Assembly (NCBI GenBank): GCA_014859215.1 | Contig: JACUUS010000140.1 | Span: forward strand, 1 to 5,949 | DNA length: 5,949 nt | Direction: 5' to 3' | Origin: Dehalococcoidia bacterium | Lineage (GTDB): Bacteria > Chloroflexota > Dehalococcoidia > SZUA-161 | In this document: piece after piece, positions 1-5,898 of the stretch | Layout: each line of letters starts with the position of its first letter | Position numbering within the stretch: the stretch's first letter is position 1 | Program-made: the position numbers and the translations under genes | The notes under the pieces: generated by a model | The model's input: the letters and a program-made list of their open reading frames with translations, nothing else | Database searches by the model: none | What the model was told of the DNA's origin: nothing

Positions 1-419
1 ATCTTGCCTCTGCCCCCGGCTTTCTTGCGGATGTTGACAAACCGCCGCGCGCAGAAGAAATACCCGTAGAGGTTGGTCTTCGTGGCATTGTCCCAGGTCG
101 CGGTATCCAGGTCGGCCACGTGAATACCGGAGGCGTCGACGCCGGCGTTGTTCATCAGAATATCCACTGTGCCGAAGGTCTCCACAGCTTTGTCAAACAT
201 GTCCTCTACGCTCTTTTCATCACGCACGTCCAGGTGAACTACCAGCGCCTGCCGGCCCAGTTTCTCCACCTCGCTCCTGGTATGCTCGGCGCCCTTTTGA
301 TCGGTAAACCAGGTTACCACCACGTTTGCTCCTTCGCGGGCAAACTCGAGTGCGGTAGCCTGCCCGATCCCCGAGTCCGAACCGGTGATTAAAGCCACTT
401 TGCCTTCCAGTTTTCCCAT
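1..419 (-). CDS. SDR family oxidoreductase, glucose 1-dehydrogenase-like (partial, C-terminus beyond window edge)
   Basis: The first 139 codons of a classical short-chain dehydrogenase/reductase are present; the rest lies beyond position 1. The protein begins MGKLEGKVALITGSDSGIG. The Rossmann cofactor motif TGxxxGIG is at residues 12-19, the LDVRD segment with the adenine-contacting Asp is at about 62-66, and NNAG is at 90-93. The catalytic Ser and YxxxK would fall in the missing part, so activity cannot be judged. The end of beta-strand 2 (VVVTWF) lacks the acidic residue typical of strict NAD enzymes, so NADP or dual use is possible. The segment NNAGVDASGI and the later TNLYGYFFCARR resemble, from memory, SDRs annotated as glucose 1-dehydrogenase; the substrate is inferred, not shown. 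The start is supported by AAGGAG (432-427) 7 nt upstream. It lies 61 bp after the GH15 gene, in the same direction, so it is probably the last or a later gene of the operon. Confidence 0.9.
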   Translation of the reverse strand, partial: MGKLEGKVALITGSDSGIGQATALEFAREGANVVVTWFTDQKGAEHTRSEVEKLGRQALVVHLDVRDEKSVEDMFDKAVETFGTVDILMNNAGVDASGIHVADLDTATWDNATKTNLYGYFFCARRFVNIRKKAGGRGK

Positions 420-480
420 TTCACCACTCCTTCAGCCCCTGCTTTGCCTGGCTCGATACGCGGCATTATTTCTCGCCGGA

Positions 481-2298
481 TTAGGGGCCTGCGGCGCCGC
501 TACTCGCTTCGCGCAGGTTCAGGTCCAGGTCAACGGCGGCTGTAATCAGTCCCAGGTGGGAGAAGCCCTGGGGGTAGTTTCCCAGAGCCTCGCCTGTAAT
601 CCCGTTGCCCTGCTCCGCCAGAAGCCTGAGCGCTCCCGAGGTGTGCATCGCTCTCTCGAATGCCGCCCGCGCCTTCTCGAATTCATGCAGGTTGGCGTAT
701 ATCTGGCATAACCAGAAACTGGCCACGATAAAGGCTCCCTCACTGCCTTGAAGATTGTCATCAACGGTATAGCGGTGCAGCAGCCCGTGAGACCCGAGGT
801 CTTTCACGGCCCGCTCGACTGTGGACTTCATCCTGTAATCAGAATATGGCACCACGCCGAATATGGGCAGCATCAAATTGGATGCGTCCGCGTCCGGCCG
901 TTCGGTGGTCTGCACAAAAGAGCCGAATTCTTCGTTATACCCCTCGGCGAGCAGGAACTCGTGTATCCGGGCATGGATATCTCTCCACCTTTCGACAGGG
1001 CCGTCCAGGCCGAAGTTTTTCACAATCTCGATACCGTGCTGGACGACGATCCAGGCCATGCTCTTGGAAAAGACATACTGCCTCTTCCCGCCGCGTATCT
1101 CCCAGATGCCTGAATCCGGCTCCCGCCAGCGCTCGCACACCCGCTCGACCATGCTCCGTATGGCATTCCAGTTGCTCGTGCGGTTCTCCCCGCTGAATGT
1201 CTCAGGAGAACGGTGGAAGCACATGGTTATCTCCCCGAAGGTGTCCAGCTGGTACTGCCAGGCAGCCTCGTTCCCTATCCTCACAGGACGGGAACCCCGG
1301 TACCCCTCCAGGTGGTCGAGTATCTTCTCTTCCTGCGGCTCAAAACCATCGACGCAGTACAGGTTACGGATCTTCTCGGGTGCGTCACGCCGCAGCACGG
1401 CGGCCAGCCACTCCTTGAACCTGTCCGACTCTTCCTTGTATCCGGCGCTCTCCATCGCCATGACAATGAACGAGCCGTCGCGCGGCCACACATAGCGGTA
1501 GTCCCAGTTTCTCGCCTGGCCTACAGTCTCGGGCAGCGATGTCGTTGGAGCCGCGACTATGGCGCCGTTGGGCGCGTACTGGAGCAGTTTCAGCGCCAGA
1601 AGACTGCGCAGAACATCGCCTCGGTATTCACCTTCGTAGGAACACTTCGATGCCCACCGGCGCCAGAAGGATTTCTCTTTCTCAAGCGACTCCCTGGCAA
1701 CGGCCAGCGGGTCCATGACAACAGCGTTTTCCCGCCCGTAGTCGAGGATGAATGCGTGCTGATCTCCGGGCTTCAGCCGGAAGGTGGCCGCGACTTTATT
1801 CCCCTGTACCGGAAGAGCTGCCGTGGATGAAAGCACCAGGCGTTCATCATTCGTTTCGGCTATGATTCCTCCCTCGACAGAGGAGAGGGAATGTCCCTTT
1901 CGAGCGTAGTCAAAGGCGGGCTGGAACTCCAGGCTTACGTCTACCTCTTTCCCTTCCGCCTGGAGCAGCCTGATAATCCGCCTGGTGTCGCCGTCGTAAG
2001 GCATGAAGGTAGTCAGCGTGACAACGACATCGGAGGTTACGAACCGTGTTTCCAGTACATTTGTATCTTCCACATAGCTGAATAGGCGCTTGTGAATGAC
2101 CGGCACGCTTATGATGAAATGGCCCCCTTTGTGCCAGTCCAGCAGCCGCGCGAAGACACTCGGGTAGTCGAACCTCCCGGGGCACCACCAGTCGATCCCC
2201 CCGTCACAGGAAACAAGAGCCGCGCTGTGGCCGTCACCTACAAGACCATATTCAGTTATCGAGGGATAGGGCGTGATGTAAAGCGGCCGGAAATCCAT
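481..2298 (-). CDS. Glycoside hydrolase family 15 protein (glucoamylase/trehalase-like)
   Basis: A 605-residue inverting alpha-glucosidase of family GH15, full length for bacterial and archaeal cytoplasmic members. These enzymes release beta-glucose from maltooligosaccharides, dextrins or, in some clades, trehalose. An N-terminal beta-sandwich 'trehalase-like' domain spans about 1-200 (SITEYGLVGDGHSAALVSCDGGIDWWCPGRFD region). The (alpha/alpha)6 catalytic barrel spans about 220-595. Visible motifs are NWDYRYVWPRD (264-274), NEAAWQYQLDTFGE (343-356), SGIWEIRGG with the presumed general acid Glu400, NLMLPIFG (474-481), SEGAFIVASFWL with the presumed general base Glu520, and LGNYPQGFSHLGLI (572-585). 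There is no signal peptide, so the substrate is intracellular or imported. The start is ATG with a modest AGGT (2309-2306) 7 nt upstream. It lies 42 bp after gnd and 61 bp before the SDR gene. GH15 family and fold are secure; glucoamylase versus trehalase cannot be settled by eye. Confidence 0.96.
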   Translation of the reverse strand: MDFRPLYITPYPSITEYGLVGDGHSAALVSCDGGIDWWCPGRFDYPSVFARLLDWHKGGHFIISVPVIHKRLFSYVEDTNVLETRFVTSDVVVTLTTFMPYDGDTRRIIRLLQAEGKEVDVSLEFQPAFDYARKGHSLSSVEGGIIAETNDERLVLSSTAALPVQGNKVAATFRLKPGDQHAFILDYGRENAVVMDPLAVARESLEKEKSFWRRWASKCSYEGEYRGDVLRSLLALKLLQYAPNGAIVAAPTTSLPETVGQARNWDYRYVWPRDGSFIVMAMESAGYKEESDRFKEWLAAVLRRDAPEKIRNLYCVDGFEPQEEKILDHLEGYRGSRPVRIGNEAAWQYQLDTFGEITMCFHRSPETFSGENRTSNWNAIRSMVERVCERWREPDSGIWEIRGGKRQYVFSKSMAWIVVQHGIEIVKNFGLDGPVERWRDIHARIHEFLLAEGYNEEFGSFVQTTERPDADASNLMLPIFGVVPYSDYRMKSTVERAVKDLGSHGLLHRYTVDDNLQGSEGAFIVASFWLCQIYANLHEFEKARAAFERAMHTSGALRLLAEQGNGITGEALGNYPQGFSHLGLITAAVDLDLNLREASSGAAGP

Positions 2299-2340
2299 AT
2301 TTCTTACCTACTCGAATATGCGCTAAGTCGTCTTGCTGTC

Positions 2341-3303
2341 TCATCCATGATAAGTTCCACTTACCTGGCCTTCCCGGCGTTCCCGAGAGATTGGTTCACT
2401 CGCTCCGTAGGTATGACCTCCGAATTTTTGCCGCATCATAGCTATAGCCCGAGCCCAGTATTCCTTCTTGTCGCGGGAAATGAGCAGTTGCATTACCGCC
2501 AAGGATATCGCGGGAATCGGGATTTCCATCCTGAGGGCATCAGCTATCAGCCAGTTCACTTCCCCGGTATCTTCCACATAGGCGGGGACCTTGTCGAGTC
2601 CACCCTCGGTCCGGTATGCCTCTTCCATCAGGTCTATCAGCCAGGACCGTATGACTGACCCATGACGCCAGCACCTGAGAACTTCAGCAACATCCAGCTT
2701 GTCTTTGTAGTTCTCCAGAAGTTCCACACCCTCAGCTATAGCCTGGAGCATGCCGAATTCGATACCATTGTGGACGAGTTTCGTGAAATGTCCGGCTCCC
2801 GACGCTCCAGCATACACATAGCCCCCTTGAACCGCTAGGTTCAGCAAAATCCCTTCGACCTGCCTCACCGCATGGCGATCTCCTCCCGCCATAAAGCAGG
2901 CGCCGTGATATGCCCCCTTGATTCCCCCGCTGGTCCCGAGATCAATTAAATGAATGCCTATTTCGCGGAGCCTTTGGTGACGGTGTATGGAATCACCCCA
3001 GTAGGAATTGCCGCCGTCAATTATGATGTCCCCCTGGTCAAGATAGGGAACCAACTCATCGATGACCGTGTCCACGATCTTCCCTGCCGGAACATAGAGG
3101 AAAATAATTCGTGCTCGTGATAGCTTTTCCCGAAATTGCCTGTAGTCGCTAACGACCACGATGCCGGCATCCAAAAGCTCCTGTGGCATTCTCTTGATAT
3201 CGGACCCAAGAACCCTCATTCCCTTTCGTAGAGCCTGCAGCGCGACACCATCTCCCATTTTCCCCAGCCCAATTATTCCAAATTCTAACTGTTCGTCGCT
3301 CAT
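2341..3303 (-). CDS. gnd: 6-phosphogluconate dehydrogenase, decarboxylating, short (YqeC/GndA-like) type
   Basis: Oxidatively decarboxylates 6-phosphogluconate to ribulose 5-phosphate in the oxidative pentose phosphate pathway. The protein has 320 residues, the length of the short class rather than the ~470-residue E. coli Gnd. The N-terminal Rossmann domain has GLGKMG at 12-17. Other visible motifs are DGGNSYWGDS (96-105), the substrate-binding GTSGG (123-127) and GHFTKLVHNGIE (171-182), whose Lys175, Asn179 and Glu182 match the catalytic Lys, Asn and Glu of the family. WRHGSVIRSW (212-221) and FGGH (294-297) are in the all-alpha C-terminal domain. The Asp after beta-2 (SDIKR, Asp35) lies where NADP-type enzymes carry Asn-Arg-Thr, which suggests NAD use (inference). 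An in-frame ATG at 3348 would overlap the upstream gene by 32 bp. The ATG at 3303 is preferred because it has GGAG 7 nt upstream and begins just before the conserved Rossmann strand. It sits between the flavoprotein (13 bp gap) and GH15 (42 bp gap). Confidence 0.95.
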   Translation of the reverse strand: MSDEQLEFGIIGLGKMGDGVALQALRKGMRVLGSDIKRMPQELLDAGIVVVSDYRQFREKLSRARIIFLYVPAGKIVDTVIDELVPYLDQGDIIIDGGNSYWGDSIHRHQRLREIGIHLIDLGTSGGIKGAYHGACFMAGGDRHAVRQVEGILLNLAVQGGYVYAGASGAGHFTKLVHNGIEFGMLQAIAEGVELLENYKDKLDVAEVLRCWRHGSVIRSWLIDLMEEAYRTEGGLDKVPAYVEDTGEVNWLIADALRMEIPIPAISLAVMQLLISRDKKEYWARAIAMMRQKFGGHTYGASEPISRERREGQVSGTYHG

Positions 3304-3310
3304 CTCAGAT

Positions 3311-3314
3311 CTCC
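3311..3314 (-). promoter_or_regulatory. Ribosome binding site of gnd (decides the start)
   Basis: GGAG followed by a 7-nt spacer leads to the ATG at 3303-3301. It lies just after the TGA of the flavoprotein gene (3319-3317). It supports the downstream ATG over the in-frame ATG at 3348, and fits ribosome hand-over within one mRNA. Confidence 0.75.
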
Positions 3315-3316
3315 AT

Positions 3317-4678
3317 TCAATCGATTGTCTGGCAGGCATAGCGGACACCCTCGGAGAAGGTCGGATAAGAGTGGAGGATATCCCCTACTTCAGCGACGGT
3401 CATTTTGCCCGCCATAGCCGCGGCGACCTCGTGAATAAGGCTGGAAGCCTCCGCTCCCAGGATATGGCCGCCCAGAATGCGTCCCGACTCCACCTCAGCC
3501 ACAATCTTTATGAATCCGTCAGTTTCATTGGACACGATAGGACGGGTCATATCTGCATAGTTATACCTGCCTGTTTTGACGCGGTAGCCTTTCTCTACGG
3601 CCTGTGCTTCCGTCAACCCGACACTCCCTATCTCCGGGTCACAAAAAGTAGCCCTGGGCAGGATATCGTAGTTCATCTCCCCGCGCCGCCCCGTGGTGGC
3701 ATTGAGAGCTGCTGTTTTGCCCTGCTCATAGCCTACATAGGTGAAATAGAGGGTCCCGGTAATGTCTCCCGCCGCCCAGATATGCGGGACATTTGTCTGT
3801 AGCGAGGCGTCCACCTTGATCCCTTTTTTGAAGGTCTCGATGCCCGCGGCGGACGGGTTCAGCTCGTCCATAACGGGCTTGCGGCCGGTCGCCACCAGTA
3901 TCTCGTCATGCTCGCCCGTCCGCTTTTCTCCGCTCCTGTCTTCGGTGACTATCAGCTTCCCGGACCCGCTGCGCTTTATCTCGCTTACCTTCACCGAGGT
4001 TGCGATGGATACCCCCTGCTTCGAGAGAAGGTCCCCGAGGCTTCTCGATATCTCTTCGTCTTCCATGCTCACAACGCGGTCAGTCATTTCGTAGATGGTG
4101 ACTTGAGAGCCGAAAGCGGAGAATATCTGGGTGAACTCAACTCCGACCGGGCCGCCGCCGATGATCGCCAGCCTTTCAGGGACGCGGCTCAGGTCAAGTG
4201 CTCCGACATTAGTGATATAACCAGCATCCTCCAGTCCTGGAATCGGAGGAACGGCGGCCTCTGAGCCGGTGGCGATAATAATCTTGTTCGCCCGGATATG
4301 CTCATCGTTTACGATGACTTCGTAGGCAGAGACGAAGCGGGCTGTGCCCTTGAAGACCCTGACACCCCGTTTTGACATACGCTCATCTCTGCCGGTCCCT
4401 ATCCCTTCGATAATCCTGTCCTTGAATGCCTTGACCTGTGAATAGTCGGCACTCTTATCCAGGGCCGGCAAGCCGTAGAAGCTGGCATCCCGCATCTTCT
4501 TGTATGTCCTGGCGGCATGTACCAGCGCCTTGGTCGGGATGCAGGCATTGAAAACGCAGGCGCCGCCCACGAGTGACTTTTCCACCATCCCCACTGATCC
4601 GGAGCCCTTGGTTGAATAGCTGGCCGCATCCTCTCCGGCGCTTCCGCCGCCGATAATCAAGACGTCCAGTTCAATCAT
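3317..4678 (-). CDS. FAD-dependent pyridine nucleotide-disulfide oxidoreductase (dihydrolipoyl dehydrogenase / mercuric reductase-like)
   Basis: A 453-residue class I flavoprotein disulfide reductase, normal length for the family and without an added lipoyl or HMA domain. The FAD-binding GGGSAG is at 10-15. The redox-active pair is in GGACVFNACIPTK, Cys41 and Cys46, with the family's C-x4-C spacing. The second dinucleotide motif GGGPVGVEF (174-182) is followed by YEMTD with Glu197 ending beta-2, which favours NAD(H) over NADP(H). The second FAD motif is WAAGD (301-305), and the dimerisation domain covers about 340-453. In true lipoamide dehydrogenases the C-terminal catalytic motif is H-P-T-x-S-E; here it reads YPTFSE (438-443), with Tyr in the His position as in MerA and SthA relatives. 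It is therefore safer not to name it lpd. No 2-oxoacid dehydrogenase subunits lie nearby. The ATG at 4678 is chosen over an in-frame GTG at 4699 because of a strong Shine-Dalgarno and the normal family N-terminus. It is first in the probable operon. Confidence 0.93.
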   Translation of the reverse strand: MIELDVLIIGGGSAGEDAASYSTKGSGSVGMVEKSLVGGACVFNACIPTKALVHAARTYKKMRDASFYGLPALDKSADYSQVKAFKDRIIEGIGTGRDERMSKRGVRVFKGTARFVSAYEVIVNDEHIRANKIIIATGSEAAVPPIPGLEDAGYITNVGALDLSRVPERLAIIGGGPVGVEFTQIFSAFGSQVTIYEMTDRVVSMEDEEISRSLGDLLSKQGVSIATSVKVSEIKRSGSGKLIVTEDRSGEKRTGEHDEILVATGRKPVMDELNPSAAGIETFKKGIKVDASLQTNVPHIWAAGDITGTLYFTYVGYEQGKTAALNATTGRRGEMNYDILPRATFCDPEIGSVGLTEAQAVEKGYRVKTGRYNYADMTRPIVSNETDGFIKIVAEVESGRILGGHILGAEASSLIHEVAAAMAGKMTVAEVGDILHSYPTFSEGVRYACQTID

Positions 4679-4682
4679 TCTT

Positions 4683-4690
4683 CCACCCCC
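4683..4690 (-). promoter_or_regulatory. Ribosome binding site of the flavoprotein gene (decides the start)
   Basis: GGGGGTGG lies 4 nt before the ATG at 4678, with its G-run 7 nt upstream. It matches the extended consensus GGAGGTGA at six of eight positions. It supports ATG 4678 (protein beginning MIELDVLIIGGG) over the in-frame GTG at 4699, which would add seven residues not expected in the family. Confidence 0.65.
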
Positions 4691-5047
4691 GAAGCTCACG
4701 TTCCCTCGTTCTCGCTGCGATTAGCGGCACGGCGCCACCCCCCTCCCGGAGCCGAATCCTCTGCCTGCGTTGGTCCCCCTTCCTGACTGGCCGCGGAGGG
4801 GTCTACTTGCAGGTTAGCACACAGCGGCGGAACACATGCAATCAGTAAGTATCCCTATTTTTTGGAGGTTCCTGTGCGGCCCTGTGCCGGGCTGCCGGAG
4901 GTGGGAGATGATTCTGCCTCGGGTGCGGAGAGCGGGAGAAAGCGGTGTTTACGATGCACTACCCGCCGGCGTTCCTGACAAGTCCAGCGTAATCGGTGCG
5001 GACCCGTTGCTACGGGTACGGCCGGATTCCCATCACGCGTGTGTTGC
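4691..5047. other. Intergenic spacer and probable leader/promoter region of the four-gene operon
   Basis: No recognisable gene is seen on either strand. A plus-strand ORF at 4836-5093 has no family features and runs antisense into the TypA remnant. On the minus strand the half nearest the flavoprotein gene is rich in G-runs. A very weak sigma-70-like pair reads TTGCAT, 17 nt, GCTAAC (about 4842-4814); each hexamer matches only three of six consensus bases. A perfect 6-bp stem, ACCCGT/ACGGGT with a 4-nt loop, lies at 5002-5017, about 30 nt after the TypA remnant stop. It has no U-tract, so it is at most a weak terminator candidate. An imperfect tandem 10-mer (8 of 10 identical) is at 4871-4890. 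No known riboswitch motif was recognised. Confidence 0.45.
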
Positions 5048-5397
5048 TTATAGCCGCTGTGGAAAAGCGATGTTCCGCAATCTCTGCCCGTGAGTCAGCA
5101 TCCTTTTCCTCAGCCTGATGTTCCCGGGGGTGACCTCGACCATCTCATCATTGTTGATGAAACCGATCGCCTGCTCCAGGCTGAAGATGATGGGCGGTGT
5201 CAGCTTCACGGCGATGTCGGAGGCAGATGAGCGCACGTTGGTCTTCTTCTTTTCCTTGCACACGTTGACAGGCAGGTCCTGCAGCCGGGCATGCATCCCG
5301 ACTATCATACCTTCGTAGACCGGCGTGCCGGGCCCGACAAAGGTGCCTCCCCGATCGTCCGAACTTGCTCCGAGTACGGCCTTTTCAAGAGTCTCCT
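5048..5397 (-). pseudogene. typA: 5'-truncated typA/bipA: C-terminal domain remnant of the translational GTPase TypA
   Basis: About 115 codons match the extreme C-terminus of TypA/BipA, a ribosome-associated GTPase normally about 605-615 residues long. Recognisable stretches are GPGTPVYEGMIVG, DLPVNVCKEKKKTNVRSS, AVKLTPP, SLEQAIGFI and DEMVEVTPGNIRLRKR, ending naturally at TAA (5050-5048). Everything upstream is missing: the G domain, the beta-barrel domain and the EF-G-like domains. Similarity fades near 5397; codons further upstream in this frame are out-of-frame thioesterase DNA. The first ATG inside the TypA-like part is at 5308 (MIVG), with no convincing start at the break. The frame is free of stops and the motifs are intact, so the truncation looks recent or the piece is still under some constraint. 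A complete typA probably lies elsewhere in the genome (inference). It is co-directional with, and directly downstream of, the thioesterase. Confidence 0.85.
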
Positions 5398-5885
5398 GGT
5401 GCCGGTCTTCTTTCCCGCGCGCGGTATTCCCGCCGGGCCTGGGCCTCCCGGTTGCGGCGGCACTCGTCATCGGTCTCCAGGATCAGTGGGGGCAGCGGCC
5501 GGGGCTTCCCTTCAGCATCCAGGGCGACAAAGGTGAGGTAGGCCGAGGCGGTATGCCGAATCTCCCCGGTATGCAGGTTTTCTGACTGCACCCGGACGCC
5601 GACCTCCATGGAAGTCCGCCCCACCAGGTTCAGACTCGCTTTCAGGGTAACGAGCTCGCCCACGTAAACAGGGGTGTGAAAGTCCAGGCGGTCAATTGAG
5701 GCGGTCACCACGTTGGACTGCGCATGCCGCGCGCCCACGATGCCGCCGGCCGTATCAATGAGCTTCATTATCACGCCGCCGTGCACGTTCCCGGCCACGT
5801 TAACGTCCTGGGGTGACATAAGCTGTGTGACGATAACGCTCGACTCCTTCACAGTTTTGCCGTTCAACTCGATGCCCTCCTCCAT
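5385..5885 (-). CDS. Acyl-CoA thioesterase, hotdog fold (YciA/ACOT-like)
   Basis: A 166-residue cytoplasmic enzyme that hydrolyses acyl-CoA to free acid and CoA. The single hotdog domain covers about residues 8-125. Its central helix region reads GNVHGGVIMKLIDTAGG (32-48), where Asp44 corresponds to the catalytic Asp of YciA. Further family motifs are RHAQSNVVTASIDRLDFHTPVYVGE (53-77), VGRTSMEV (88-95), AYLTFVALD (115-123) and GKPRPLPPL (126-134). The Arg/Glu-rich tail (about 140-166) is usual for the family, but the last three codons and the TGA lie in TypA-like DNA, so the natural end may have been altered by the rearrangement. The ATG at 5885 is preferred: GGTGGAG sits 6 nt upstream, whereas the in-frame GTG at 5927 has no spaced Shine-Dalgarno. 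An in-frame TGA at 5948-5946 bounds the frame upstream. Chain-length preference cannot be read from sequence. Confidence 0.93.
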   Translation of the reverse strand: MEEGIELNGKTVKESSVIVTQLMSPQDVNVAGNVHGGVIMKLIDTAGGIVGARHAQSNVVTASIDRLDFHTPVYVGELVTLKASLNLVGRTSMEVGVRVQSENLHTGEIRHTASAYLTFVALDAEGKPRPLPPLILETDDECRRNREAQARREYRARERRPAPGDS

Positions 5886-5891
5886 AAAGGT

Positions 5892-5898
5892 CTCCACC
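5892..5898 (-). promoter_or_regulatory. Ribosome binding site of the thioesterase (decides the start)
   Basis: GGTGGAG lies 6 nt before the ATG at 5885-5883. It favours this start over the in-frame GTG at 5927, which follows a G-run directly without a usable spacer. Confidence 0.65.

Noticed and set aside
863..1495. Plus-strand 210-codon open frame antisense to the GH15 gene (with 1213-1830 similar)
   Set aside because: It lies wholly opposite a well-supported GH15 gene, its translation is rich in Ser/Arg/Pro without any domain feature, and it is explained by codon bias of the real gene.
2092..2658. Plus-strand 188-codon open frame across the GH15/gnd boundary
   Set aside because: It is antisense to the ends of two supported genes, shows no family motif, and its composition fits a shadow frame.
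3161..3802. Plus-strand 213-codon open frame across the gnd/flavoprotein boundary
   Set aside because: It is antisense to two genes with clear motifs and has no recognisable domain.
5002..5017. ACCCGT/ACGGGT hairpin as an intrinsic terminator after the TypA remnant
   Set aside because: The stem is only 6 bp and no U-tract follows on the minus strand, so it is noted only inside the spacer entry.
4836..5093. Plus-strand 85-codon open frame in the spacer
   Set aside because: There is no domain feature, it runs antisense into the TypA remnant, and its Arg/Pro/Gly-rich composition is typical of random frames in G+C-rich DNA. A TTTGGAGG lies downstream of its start rather than upstream.
5398..5470. 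N-terminal extension of the TypA fragment frame starting with ATG at 5470
   Set aside because: This part does not resemble TypA; it is an out-of-frame reading of the thioesterase C-terminal tail, so the TypA remnant was limited to about 5397-5048.
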